Positions 40,477 through 47,970 of a DNA stretch of 51,979 nucleotides are shown here, piece after piece. Numbering within the stretch: the stretch's first letter is position 1; every line of letters begins with the position of its first letter. A program made the position numbers and the translations under genes. This DNA comes from a virus, in IMG/VR virus record IMGVR_UViG_3300020420_000555, positions 1-51,979 of that record. One strand, written 5' to 3'. The notes under the pieces are model-generated. The model had not been told where the DNA came from and did not search any database. It saw nothing but the letters and a program-made list of their open reading frames with translations.

Positions 40477-41002
40477 GAAAAAATATTATAGTTGGCAAGA
40501 CGTAGAAAAAATGTGTCATCAAATTACTGTACAATTATACAATAGTAGTTGGAAGCCTGATTTGATTGTAGGTATAACAAGAGGTGGTAATGTGCCGGCA
40601 ACTATCTTGTCTAATATGTTAGATATTCCTGCAGATGCAATTAAGATTAGTTTTAGAGATGATAACAAAATTGTTAAATCAGATGTGGCGTTGGCAAAGA
40701 TTGCATTTGGACATGATGAAAGACTATTGCCTACAACTGCACGAGGCAAAAAGATACTAATAGTAGATGATATAAATGATACAGGGGCAACTTTTAAAGC
40801 ACTTAAAGAAGATTGGCAAAAGAGTTGTTTACCAGAAGATCCATGGTGGGATCAAGTTTGGGGGAAGTCTGTTAGATTTTGCACCCTTACTGAAAATTTA
40901 TCAAGTGAATTTGACCAAGTCGATTACTATTCAGACTCCGTTAATAAAGCAGATGAGGATGTTTGGTTAGTTTATCCTTGGGAAAATGTAAGTGAATATT
41001 AA
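40469..41002 (+). CDS. Phosphoribosyltransferase-like protein
   Basis: A 177-residue protein. TTG at 40469 is preferred: GGAG lies 7 nt before, while upstream in-frame starts at 40427 and 40442 have none. LIVGITRGGNVPATILSN is the N-terminal loop, and KKILIVDDINDTGATF is the PRPP-binding signature (VDDxxxTGxT). Resembles xanthine/guanine PRTases, with a late DEDVWLVYPWE segment as in the Gpt group. It may salvage a purine or a 7-deazapurine (inference). Confidence 0.85.
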   Translation: MIKKKYYSWQDVEKMCHQITVQLYNSSWKPDLIVGITRGGNVPATILSNMLDIPADAIKISFRDDNKIVKSDVALAKIAFGHDERLLPTTARGKKILIVDDINDTGATFKALKEDWQKSCLPEDPWWDQVWGKSVRFCTLTENLSSEFDQVDYYSDSVNKADEDVWLVYPWENVSEY

Positions 41003-41020
41003 CATAAACGGAGAATGCAA

Positions 41021-41431
41021 ATGGAATTTAAAGATATCCCCTGGGACGATATTTTAATAGATACAAGAGACTTCACAGTATTTAAAGACAAGTATCCCGT
41101 AACAGAAGGACATATACTTTTTGTACCCAAGACACAAACTTGGGAAGACCTAGCAAAATGTTACAAGGCCGCATACGCCTGGGGCTATGATTGGGTAGAC
41201 AAAGAATATTGTTCAGGTTATAACATTGGACAGAATATAGGCTCTAGTGCAGGTCAAACAATTATGTGGCCACACGTACATCTTATTCCAAGACGCAAAG
41301 ATGATATGGCAGATCCTAAAGGCGGTGTAAGACACGTAATTCCTGAAAAGGGAAACTATACCAAAAGCACATACATACAGCCAGTAACATCTAAAAGTGA
41401 ACTATTACAAATGGAGTTATTTGATCAATGA
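41021..41431 (+). CDS. HIT-family nucleotide hydrolase/transferase
   Basis: A 136-residue protein from ATG 41021 (GGAG at 41010; the ATG at 41015 is too close to it). KYPVTEGHILFVPK, then YNIGQNIGSSAGQTI and WPHVHLIPRR, the HIT motif (HxHxH-type with the first His replaced by Pro-His here). It is likely to split dinucleoside polyphosphates or nucleotide adducts. Overlaps the next gene by 4 nt. Confidence 0.85.
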   Translation: MEFKDIPWDDILIDTRDFTVFKDKYPVTEGHILFVPKTQTWEDLAKCYKAAYAWGYDWVDKEYCSGYNIGQNIGSSAGQTIMWPHVHLIPRRKDDMADPKGGVRHVIPEKGNYTKSTYIQPVTSKSELLQMELFDQ

Positions 41432-42234
41432 GAACTGCTGTCATAGGTTGTAGTCATAGTGCAGGATATAGTTTTGCAGGTGCCGTCGGCGATAAAGATC
41501 GTTGGCTGGACAACAACTGGGCAGAGTTTTATATCAACAATCAAAACAAGGACGGAGCCATATTTGCTTGTCCTGGAAGAGGTTGGTATGATTACAGTGA
41601 AAGATTAGCATTTTTATTCAAACATTATAATGATATTGATGAAGTAATCATTCAACAAACATATTGGAATAGATTTAGATTAGGTTTTCACAATCCTTGT
41701 CATTATGAAAACATTGTGCCTTTGGAAAGACACATGATGAAAGAAGAAACACATGACAAAATAGATTGTTGGAATATTCAAATGTGGTTAGATAAAGAAC
41801 AAAGTTTTGATGGTGGAAGAATAACTGTGAAAGGTGATTATGCTATTGATCCTGTATTGGCTCTAAGATGGGAACCATTTGATGTAGAACAACCCCATTT
41901 ACAGTCAGAAGGTTATCAAAGAATAAAGGCATGGTATGAACTGATGACAATCACGAACCAAAGAGCATTTTTTAAAGAAGTTTATCTTTGGAACCAATTG
42001 TGTAAGGATAACAAAGCAAAATTAAAAATTTTTGCCATTAACGATATTACACATTTACCTAAAGACTTAAATATGATTGGGAATTGCAATTACGGAATAG
42101 TCGCAGATAAGACAGTAGACCAATTTCTAACAGAGCAAGGTTTAGAAACAAACTTTATTGATGACGAACATTATACAACTGATGTTCATAAATTGATTGC
42201 GGACAAGTTTATTCCGCAAATAGAAAGGAACTAA
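41428..42234 (+). CDS. SGNH hydrolase-like protein
   Basis: A 268-residue protein. MRTAVIGCSHSAGYSF has the block I Ser (GxSH form), DEVIIQQTYWNRFRLG corresponds to block III (Q/N), and DDEHYTTDVHKLIADKF gives the Asp/His pair near the end. The fold is probably SGNH esterase, though the GxSH start is unusual and the enzyme may work on a sugar or lipid ester. In the same overlapping run as the HIT gene. Confidence 0.6.
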   Translation: MRTAVIGCSHSAGYSFAGAVGDKDRWLDNNWAEFYINNQNKDGAIFACPGRGWYDYSERLAFLFKHYNDIDEVIIQQTYWNRFRLGFHNPCHYENIVPLERHMMKEETHDKIDCWNIQMWLDKEQSFDGGRITVKGDYAIDPVLALRWEPFDVEQPHLQSEGYQRIKAWYELMTITNQRAFFKEVYLWNQLCKDNKAKLKIFAINDITHLPKDLNMIGNCNYGIVADKTVDQFLTEQGLETNFIDDEHYTTDVHKLIADKFIPQIERN

Positions 42235-42235
42235 A

Positions 42236-42442
42236 ATGGCATACGATAGACAACTTATGATAGATGCAATGATTAAACACGCAGAAGGTCATATTGCAAA
42301 GCACAAGGCAAATGTTGAAGTATATTTCCATAATGCGGCTGGGGTTGGTGAACACCCGGATATTTTGGAAGCAATCGAAAAAGAATTGAATGTAATTTCA
42401 ATGTATCATGATCAGATTGAAATGCTCAAAAAGTATTTTTAA
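42236..42442 (+). CDS. Small helical protein, unknown
   Basis: A 68-residue, two-helix protein (MIDAMIKHAEGHIAKHKANV, then LEAIEKELNVISMYHDQIEM) with many His. No family recognised, though similar proteins recur in marine T4-like phages as I recall. Ends just before the folE promoter. Confidence 0.5.
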   Translation: MAYDRQLMIDAMIKHAEGHIAKHKANVEVYFHNAAGVGEHPDILEAIEKELNVISMYHDQIEMLKKYF

Positions 42443-42454
42443 TTAATAAAATAC

Positions 42455-42483
42455 TTGACAAAAACCTAAATATAATGTATTAT
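42455..42483 (+). promoter_or_regulatory. Sigma70-type promoter of folE
   Basis: TTGACA (42455-42460), 17-nt spacer, TATTAT (42478-42483). A TATAAT at 42471 has a 10-nt spacer and is not usable with this -35. Predicted start near 42490. Confidence 0.8.
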
Positions 42484-42489
42484 ATACAT

Positions 42490-42533
42490 AATTAATGGTC
42501 GAGACATCCTCGTCTATAACTCGGAGAAGTGAA
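42490..42533 (+). promoter_or_regulatory. folE leader with competing short pairings
   Basis: The predicted 44-nt leader has CGAG (42500-42503), which can pair with CTCG at 42509-42512 or with CTCG at 42520-42523. The second pairing would cover the edge of the GGAG at 42523-42526. AGAC/GTCT (42502-42505/42512-42515) extends the first. These are short helices, so any switch is speculative. Confidence 0.25.
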
Positions 42534-43220
42534 TTGAAAAAATTTGAAGAAATTACGAAACGTATTGCTGACAGCAAAGACCGTTACTGGGCAGGCGATA
42601 ACATTTCGAAACATATACTCAGTGGCGAAAAAGAGATATTAATCGATGAAGCCACTGAAGCATTTGAAATAGTTTTAGATAGACTACTAATCGATAGGTA
42701 CACAGATCCTAATTCTAAGGATACTGCAAGAAGACTTGCAAAAATGTACTTCAATGAAATAATGAGCGGACGTTACAATCCAATGCCTAATGCAACTGCA
42801 TTTCCTAATCATGTAGATGATGGTTATAAAGGTATGTTGGTTGTGCGAAGTGAAATAAAAAGTATGTGTTCGCATCACCACCAACCAGTGAATGGTGTAG
42901 CATACATTGGTATTATTGCCGCGGAAACACTTATAGGACTTTCTAAATATACACGTATTGCCCAATGGTGTGCAAGACGTGGTACACTACAAGAAGAACT
43001 TAATAATGTTATTGCAAATGAAATACAAAAGGCAACTCATAGTAATAACGTAGGTGTTTACTTACAAGCAACACATGGTTGTTGTGAGAACAGAGGTATT
43101 GGTGCTAAGAGTAGTTTAACACAAACAACTGTTCTTAGAGGTGCATTTAGTGAAGATATGAGTACTAAAAAAGAGTTTATGGATAACATTAAATTACAAC
43201 AGGAGTTTGCACGTGATTAA
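42534..43220 (+). CDS. folE: GTP cyclohydrolase I (FolE-like)
   Basis: A 228-residue protein. TTG 42534 is chosen since GGAG is 7 nt before; ATG 42495 in frame is only 5 nt from the predicted transcript start and has no ribosome-binding site. SMCSHHHQPVNGVAYIG holds the Zn Cys and His, and ATHGCCENRG the second Zn Cys; IGLSKYTRIAQWCARR is the family's structural block. It makes dihydroneopterin triphosphate from GTP, the first step to 7-deazaguanines and to folate. With queE and a QueD-like gene nearby, the former is likely. Confidence 0.92.
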   Translation: MKKFEEITKRIADSKDRYWAGDNISKHILSGEKEILIDEATEAFEIVLDRLLIDRYTDPNSKDTARRLAKMYFNEIMSGRYNPMPNATAFPNHVDDGYKGMLVVRSEIKSMCSHHHQPVNGVAYIGIIAAETLIGLSKYTRIAQWCARRGTLQEELNNVIANEIQKATHSNNVGVYLQATHGCCENRGIGAKSSLTQTTVLRGAFSEDMSTKKEFMDNIKLQQEFARD

Positions 43221-43596
43221 AGAATGGATCGTATCAGGTTGGAATGGCATTATGGATCATAGGATTAATCCATTAAGACATATCCCAGACTTACAAGTGC
43301 GTCATATGATGATGCAGGTGTTAGCATTTATGTGGTCAAGCATTTTTGCTATTTTGATCGTAGATAGTGTATGGGCATTTGGTATTAGTGCTATTGCTCA
43401 TATGATGTTTATTGCAGGGGTAGTTATTACTGTGGCAACATTTAAGGTTGCTGAAAGCAATCCGAACGCCTTTAACTTTATCAAAGGCTATCATTCATAT
43501 GGTAGAGGTAGAGGTCATGTTATTATGAGAGACAAACATGGTAATCCATATAAGATTGATTTACCAAAAGGTGATCCAGGAGGAGAACATGAATAA
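43213..43596 (+). CDS. Membrane protein with two predicted helices
   Basis: A 127-residue protein. GTG 43213 is 7 nt from AGGAG, so it is preferred over the TTG at 43207. Hydrophobic helices at about 35-52 and 57-78 (FMWSSIFAILIVDSVWAF; AIAHMMFIAGVVITVATF), then a Gly/His/Lys-rich cytoplasmic tail. No family. It overlaps folE by 8 nt and the small membrane gene by 8 nt. Confidence 0.55.
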   Translation: MIKEWIVSGWNGIMDHRINPLRHIPDLQVRHMMMQVLAFMWSSIFAILIVDSVWAFGISAIAHMMFIAGVVITVATFKVAESNPNAFNFIKGYHSYGRGRGHVIMRDKHGNPYKIDLPKGDPGGEHE

Positions 43597-43717
43597 TTTA
43601 ATTGACCCTAAGAATCCTCATACTGTAGGTAAGAGCATTGCCAACTTAGGTAATCATGTTTTACTTGCAGGATTTATAGGAGCAATCATATTTGTGGTTG
43701 TAGCAAGTTATGGGTAA
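43589..43717 (+). CDS. Small single-span membrane protein
   Basis: A 42-residue ORF, ATG 43589 with AGGAGGAGA just upstream. The N-terminal half is polar (NNLIDPKNPHTVGKSIANLG); the C-terminal half is a membrane helix (VLLAGFIGAIIFVVVASY). Strong ribosome-binding site and coupling on both sides suggest it is real. Confidence 0.6.
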   Translation: MNNLIDPKNPHTVGKSIANLGNHVLLAGFIGAIIFVVVASYG

Positions 43718-43928
43718 TACAAAAATAGATAGAATGGTTCAAACACTTGCTGAAAACTACAAGGATAAAAAGATGATGAGAAAAGTAGACACATATGAAT
43801 ACGAAGCACTTGAAACTTGTATTAAAACAGAACAAGTTCCAGCGAGCCATATTGCAGAATTTTTTACCGACAAAGCATTTTATGATTGGTATAGTAAAAG
43901 AAATTTTAACAAAGGAGATAAAGTATGA
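43710..43928 (+). CDS. Small helical protein, unknown
   Basis: A 72-residue charged helical protein (YKDKKMMRKVDTYEYEALET, then IAEFFTDKAFYDWYSKRNF). ATG overlaps the preceding stop. Unknown, with 4-nt overlap into the peroxiredoxin gene. Confidence 0.5.
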   Translation: MGNTKIDRMVQTLAENYKDKKMMRKVDTYEYEALETCIKTEQVPASHIAEFFTDKAFYDWYSKRNFNKGDKV

Positions 43929-44470
43929 CAGTAAAGGGATTTAAGATTCCATTAACTAAATTCAAAGTTAGAGAAGGCGATGTCGTACTAGAACAAGGTT
44001 GCAGTTTTGACGAAGGTGTTTGGACTGAAAAGACTACAGATGATTATTTCAAAGATAAGAGAGTTGTGCTTTTTAGTTTACCTGGAGCATTTACTCCTAC
44101 CTGTACTAGTAATCAACTTCCTGGTTTTGAAAATAATTACGATGCTATCAAAGGCATGGGCATAGATGAAATATATTGTTGTTCTGTTAATGATACATTT
44201 GTAATGAATGCTTGGGCAGAAGTACTAGGCATTAAAAACGTAAAGGTTATTCCAGACGGTTCTGGTAACTTTACAAGATATATGGGTATGCTAATTGGAA
44301 AGAACCATAGAGGTTTTGGAAATAGATCATGGAGATATATGGCAGTAGTAAATGACGGAGTTATTGAAAAATGGTGGCAAGAACCAGGAATCAATAATGA
44401 TGGAGAAGATGATGATCCATACGTTGAGACTACTCCAGAAAACATGATGGCTTATCTAGGGAGTAATTAA
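43925..44470 (+). CDS. Peroxiredoxin (Prx5-like)
   Basis: A 181-residue thiol peroxidase. LFSLPGAFTPTCTSNQLPGF carries the PxxxT/SxxC active site (peroxidatic C60). DEIYCCSVNDTFVMNAW follows, with a Cys pair that could provide a resolving Cys as in atypical 2-Cys Prx5. It reduces H2O2 or organic peroxides using thioredoxin, glutaredoxin or glutathione. It probably lowers oxidative damage during infection. Confidence 0.92.
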   Translation: MTVKGFKIPLTKFKVREGDVVLEQGCSFDEGVWTEKTTDDYFKDKRVVLFSLPGAFTPTCTSNQLPGFENNYDAIKGMGIDEIYCCSVNDTFVMNAWAEVLGIKNVKVIPDGSGNFTRYMGMLIGKNHRGFGNRSWRYMAVVNDGVIEKWWQEPGINNDGEDDDPYVETTPENMMAYLGSN

Positions 44471-44471
44471 T

Positions 44472-44585
44472 ATGAGAAAGAATAAACCATTGAAGTGGGT
44501 TGTATTAGATAACCTACCAACTATATGGGTTGGATTAGTATTTGCATTTGGGTTAATACTAGCGGCCAATCATGCAGGAGCCTAA
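44472..44585 (+). CDS. Small single-span membrane protein
   Basis: A 37-residue ORF, ATG 44472, two nt after the peroxiredoxin stop. Lys-rich N-terminus (MRKNKPLKWVVLDNL), then a membrane helix (IWVGLVFAFGLILAAN). Fits the compact gene spacing here. Unknown function. Confidence 0.5.
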   Translation: MRKNKPLKWVVLDNLPTIWVGLVFAFGLILAANHAGA

Positions 44586-44586
44586 T

Positions 44587-44838
44587 ATGCCTATACCAGA
44601 AAAAATTATTATTCCAGCAAGTAAAGATCCAGGCGACAATCATTTTGCAGTAAGTCTAGTAAAAAGTGTATTTAGATTTGTTGCATCAGGATTACTTGCT
44701 TGGGCAGGTTATAACCTATGGACAGGTGAATTAATGTACACTGACTTTTTTGTTACAGAAGTTGGGTTTTTGATGATGTTATCAGGTGCAGGTTTTTTTG
44801 TAGCAGAAGTACTTGGAGTAATTGAGGAGATTGTATGA
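44587..44838 (+). CDS. Membrane protein with two predicted helices
   Basis: An 83-residue protein from ATG 44587, with GGAG at 44577-44580; an ATG at 44572 in frame lies inside the previous gene. Helices at about 29-46 (FRFVASGLLAWAGYNLW) and 58-78 (VTEVGFLMMLSGAGFFVAEV). Unknown function, overlaps the next gene by 4 nt. Confidence 0.55.
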   Translation: MPIPEKIIIPASKDPGDNHFAVSLVKSVFRFVASGLLAWAGYNLWTGELMYTDFFVTEVGFLMMLSGAGFFVAEVLGVIEEIV

Positions 44839-45023
44839 TGAAGGAAGGTCCAATGAAAAGCATGGTAGAAGGTGATACCGAAGGCGTTGTGAAACAAGAG
44901 TTCATTCAGTATCGGAAAAAGAACGGTATGCTTGTAAAAGAAAGTACCGTAAGGAATTTTCAAAGCAATGGTGACTACAATGACAGTTACTATGACGAGC
45001 CACTTTGTAAGATAGGTGACTAA
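44835..45023 (+). CDS. Small soluble protein, unknown
   Basis: A 62-residue protein with three possible ATG starts (44835, 44838, 44853); GGAG at 44825 favours the first. No motif (EFIQYRKKNGMLVKESTVRN). It abuts the next gene without a gap. Confidence 0.5.
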   Translation: MMKEGPMKSMVEGDTEGVVKQEFIQYRKKNGMLVKESTVRNFQSNGDYNDSYYDEPLCKIGD

Positions 45024-45227
45024 ATGGTTGAGAAAAAAGATACTAGAAGAGATGCTTGGAACTTTGATTATATTGGTATAAAAGCATTCAAAAGAAAAGA
45101 TGATCGCCCAGATTGGGAACGTATGTCAGATGACGGAATGAACAAATTCCTTAAATTTTGTATATATTGTATCTTTACATTTGGTATAGTTCATGTTATA
45201 ATAGCACTATACGATAGGTTTAATTAA
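45024..45227 (+). CDS. Small single-span membrane protein
   Basis: A 67-residue protein with a charged N-terminal part (KKDTRRDAWNFDYIGIKAFK) and a C-terminal membrane helix (about 44-63, FCIYCIFTFGIVHVIIALYD). Tail-anchored topology is predicted. Overlaps queE by 1 nt. Confidence 0.5.
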   Translation: MVEKKDTRRDAWNFDYIGIKAFKRKDDRPDWERMSDDGMNKFLKFCIYCIFTFGIVHVIIALYDRFN

Positions 45228-46129
45228 TGGATAAAGCAGAAAAGAAAGTATATTACAGTGAAATATTTCACTCTATTCAAGGAGAAGGACACTATACAGG
45301 TGTGCCTACTGCTTGGATACGTTTCTTTTTATGTAATTTACAATGCAGTGGCTTTGGACAGATAGATCCTACAAATCCAGAAACATATGATTTGCCGTTT
45401 TTGGATTATGATGTTAGCCAGGTAAAAAGAGTAGAAGACTTGCCTGTGTGGGAAAAAGGTTGTGATAGTTCTTATACTTGGGCAAAGAAATATAAACATC
45501 TAATGGGACAGGAAGTTCCTAGTGTATTAGCAAACAAGATTGTTGATATATTAAAGACAGATTCAAATCCAGAAGGTTTGTTTTTACACCCTGTTACAAA
45601 TCAAAGACAACACTTATGTTTTACAGGTGGTGAGCCTTTGATGGTCACAGGACAAACTGCAAGTGTTGGAATATATGAAGAATTAGAAAGGCAAGGTAAT
45701 TTGCCTAGTTCGATGACGTTTGAAACTAATGGTACACAAAAACTAAGAGATCCATTTAAAGAATGGGTAAAAAGAATTGATGAGGAAGTATTCTTTAGTT
45801 GTAGTCCTAAACTGTTTACAGTAAGTGGTGAAGAAACTAAAAAAGCAATTATACCAGAAGTGGTAGCAGAATATAGAGAAGTGTCTAAGGCAGGACAATT
45901 AAAATTTGTTGTAGGTTCTGAACAAAGACAATGGGACGAAATGGAAGGTGCTATTGAGAAGTATAAAGCACTTGGAGTGGATTGGCCGATATGGGTAATG
46001 CCTGTAGGAGCAAGAGAGGAAGAACAGAGTGCAACAGCCGGTGACGTTGCTAAGATGGCTTTTCAAAGAGGCTATAATGTTGCGGCTAGAGTACACGTTT
46101 ATCTGTTCGGTAATGCAATAGGCACTTAG
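45227..46129 (+). CDS. queE: 7-carboxy-7-deazaguanine synthase (QueE-like radical SAM)
   Basis: A 300-residue protein. FHSIQGEGHYTGVPTAWIRF is the QueE opening. The cluster-binding Cys are unusual: C36 and C40 in LCNLQCSGFGQ, and C79 in KGCDSSYTW, so a 38-residue insertion separates the second and third Cys (QueE normally has these close together). LCFTGGEPLM is the GGEP motif and MTFETNGTQ the next block. It converts 6-carboxytetrahydropterin to CDG. An electron donor is needed; the ferredoxin at 9287 is a candidate. Part of the DNA-modification set with dpdA, folE and the T-fold gene. Confidence 0.88.
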   Translation: MDKAEKKVYYSEIFHSIQGEGHYTGVPTAWIRFFLCNLQCSGFGQIDPTNPETYDLPFLDYDVSQVKRVEDLPVWEKGCDSSYTWAKKYKHLMGQEVPSVLANKIVDILKTDSNPEGLFLHPVTNQRQHLCFTGGEPLMVTGQTASVGIYEELERQGNLPSSMTFETNGTQKLRDPFKEWVKRIDEEVFFSCSPKLFTVSGEETKKAIIPEVVAEYREVSKAGQLKFVVGSEQRQWDEMEGAIEKYKALGVDWPIWVMPVGAREEEQSATAGDVAKMAFQRGYNVAARVHVYLFGNAIGT

Positions 46130-46138
46130 GAGGTCATT

Positions 46139-46480
46139 ATGAGATTATTAATAGCAATACTAGTTTTATTTACTGCGGTAGCAGTTTACACAGATGCGAA
46201 TGCAGGCGAATGGCAAGACAAACCAATTGTTTGTGCAGTTGAGTCTGAAATAAAAGCAGGATTGGCAAATAGAGGAGAAGTGGAGATATTCCAATCATTA
46301 CAGATAACACCTGTACGTGATACAAATGGAATAGCAATGAATCCAGTGATACTACCACTTTCAATATACGTCAATCCAAATACAAAAACATATACAATAA
46401 TAGAGTACCATCCTGGTTATGATACTTACTGTATCATAAGTTATGGCACGGATTGGAACTTAATTGGAGAACAACTATGA
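46139..46480 (+). CDS. Exported protein, unknown
   Basis: A 113-residue protein with a signal peptide (LLIAILVLFTAVAVYTDANA, likely cut after ANA at residue 22) and no lipobox. The mature part has strand-like repeats and two Cys (VCAVES; YCIISYG) that may form a disulfide in the periplasm. AGGAGG before the ATG. Function unknown. Confidence 0.6.
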   Translation: MRLLIAILVLFTAVAVYTDANAGEWQDKPIVCAVESEIKAGLANRGEVEIFQSLQITPVRDTNGIAMNPVILPLSIYVNPNTKTYTIIEYHPGYDTYCIISYGTDWNLIGEQL

Positions 46481-46854
46481 AGGACTTGTTTAATAAAGTC
46501 AAAGATACGTTGACTGGGAAAAAGAAAGATCCTAGTGAACTTACACATAAGGAATTGATGGCTAAAGAAAAAGAACAAGCCACAAAAGAAGGAAAACCGT
46601 GGGTTGGAGTATTGAATACTCACGTTAATAAAGAAAACATAAGAAATGGATTCTTTGAACTAGATTGGAATAATGAGTTTATTGAACAATTATTAGATGC
46701 TGGTTACAAAGGAGAAACAAACGAAGAGATTGTTGACGGCTGGTTTAAAGACATAGCAAGAAACGTTCTTGCTGAAGAAGGTATGGACGAAGACAGACCC
46801 GCAGGATATATTAAAACAGACAATCTTGGAGACGGGAAAGCAGAGGTAAAATAA
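46477..46854 (+). CDS. Conserved phage protein of unknown function
   Basis: A 125-residue protein from ATG 46477, with GGAGA upstream. A Lys-rich N-terminus is followed by VLNTHVNKENIRNGFFELDW and VLAEEGMDEDRPAGYI, which I recall as conserved in marine T4-like phages. Unknown function. Confidence 0.5.
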   Translation: MKDLFNKVKDTLTGKKKDPSELTHKELMAKEKEQATKEGKPWVGVLNTHVNKENIRNGFFELDWNNEFIEQLLDAGYKGETNEEIVDGWFKDIARNVLAEEGMDEDRPAGYIKTDNLGDGKAEVK

Positions 46855-47003
46855 TGACTTATCCAGAATTAATTTATTCGGACATTTGGTTTTATATCGA
46901 TTATGCAATTATGATCGCAGGAGTATTTTTTCTATACAAAATTGCAAGAAATTTAAGAATGATACTAAAAGAAATGTGTCATATCGGAAAAAAGATTAAG
47001 TAA
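46854..47003 (+). CDS. Small membrane protein
   Basis: A 49-residue ORF, ATG 46854 overlapping the previous stop. A membrane helix (about 12-30, WFYIDYAIMIAGVFFLYKI) and a basic tail (KKIK end). Overlaps the next gene by 1 nt, supporting it as real. Confidence 0.5.
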   Translation: MTYPELIYSDIWFYIDYAIMIAGVFFLYKIARNLRMILKEMCHIGKKIK

Positions 47004-47221
47004 TGAGTACTGATATATTAGGTTATAGTTCACATGATTGGCGTAAGAATACAGATGATGCTATTGTGGTTTCTTCTAATATAGGAATACAATTAGAAGT
47101 CAATAAAAGCAAAGTAATCTTTACTAATCCTAAAACACTTAAAACTGAAGAAGTAGATGTTTCAAGACTTGTTAGAGTGTTTGTGAATAATAGAGATGAT
47201 CTAAAAAGGAGTGTGAAATGA
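47003..47221 (+). CDS. Small protein, unknown
   Basis: A 72-residue protein with beta-type strands (AIVVSSNIGIQLEVNKSKVI) and an ending helix. TAATG overlap in front, 4-nt overlap behind. Unknown function. Confidence 0.5.
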   Translation: MSTDILGYSSHDWRKNTDDAIVVSSNIGIQLEVNKSKVIFTNPKTLKTEEVDVSRLVRVFVNNRDDLKRSVK

Positions 47222-47949
47222 GTTTAATTAGAATTAAAAGTTTTCATCCACTAACTGAATTTAGTCCTAGTTGGAATATTCCTATTTGGTTGACACAATG
47301 GTCTGAACCAGAAAAGGTTGATGTGGTTAGAAAGACTATAGAAGATGATGAAGAAAATATTCTTAAAGAGTTTGACTATGCTAATAGTGGTGGTACTGGA
47401 TTAGGTCCGGACGATGTTACTACACGATTCGGCAAATATAATGTATTCACAAGATACGAAAAGGTACCTGAAGTAACAGGACTTTTAAAATTTTTACAAT
47501 ATAGTTACTTGCAGTATGTTACAACACAACAAATAGAACTTAAAGAACTTAAAATAGTTTCTTGGGCAAACATAATGAAGCAAGGACAACAAATGGAAAG
47601 TCATGCACACGGATCTCAACCTGACAGTTATCTAAGTGGTAACATACATTTAGATGAATATCAAAGCAAAACAACATATCATTCTCCATATGATGTGTTA
47701 AGCAAGATATCGCTACCTAACCAAAAAGGAGGCAACTCTTTATTTCCAAGTTATTGTCCGCATTATACAGATAAGCACGACGAAGCAAAGAAAAGAGTTA
47801 GTATAGCATACGATTTAAGATTAAAAGGTACGTTTGATGAAGATGAATTCAAGTGTGTTGATTTTATGAATCAAGCAATACTTGACGAAATTAACAAAAA
47901 ACGAGCAGATGAATTAGCAAAACAAAAAAAAGAAGTTGACACAAAGTAA
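47218..47949 (+). CDS. 2OG-Fe(II) oxygenase-like protein
   Basis: A 243-residue protein. VSWANIMKQGQQMESHAHGS gives the HxH region, SYLSGNIHLDEY the next strand, and LFPSYCPHYTDKHDEAKKRV the distal His and Arg. The order follows the phage 2OG oxygenase group with W-N...H-x-H...S-Y-L-S-G. Substrate unknown. The 3' end holds the RNase H promoter. Third oxygenase of this general type in the window. Confidence 0.65.
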   Translation: MSLIRIKSFHPLTEFSPSWNIPIWLTQWSEPEKVDVVRKTIEDDEENILKEFDYANSGGTGLGPDDVTTRFGKYNVFTRYEKVPEVTGLLKFLQYSYLQYVTTQQIELKELKIVSWANIMKQGQQMESHAHGSQPDSYLSGNIHLDEYQSKTTYHSPYDVLSKISLPNQKGGNSLFPSYCPHYTDKHDEAKKRVSIAYDLRLKGTFDEDEFKCVDFMNQAILDEINKKRADELAKQKKEVDTK

Positions 47950-47964
47950 TAAGGCAGTTATAAT
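47936..47964 (+). promoter_or_regulatory. Sigma70-type promoter of RNase H gene
   Basis: TTGACA (47936-47941), 17-nt spacer, TATAAT (47959-47964). Predicted start is 47971, the A of the ATG; no Shine-Dalgarno is placed correctly. Confidence 0.85.
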
Positions 47965-47970
47965 AAAGAC

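Noticed and set aside
40469-41002. QueC as identity of this gene to complete preQ0 synthesis
   Set aside because: The sequence has the PRPP-binding VDDxxxTGxT motif and not the SGGxDS PP-loop of QueC. No QueC was found in the window.
42471-42476. TATAAT at 42471 as the folE -10
   Set aside because: Spacer to TTGACA is only 10 nt; the TATTAT at 42478 gives the 17-nt spacer seen in the other six promoters.
42495-42533. ATG 42495 as folE start
   Set aside because: Only about 5 nt after the predicted transcript start, without ribosome-binding site, and its extra 13 residues look non-conserved; TTG 42534 has GGAG at 7 nt.
42490-42533. preQ1 or glutamine riboswitch in the folE leader
   Set aside because: The sequence does not show the conserved loop and tail of preQ1-I nor the core of the glnA/downstream-peptide RNAs; only short alternative helices remain.
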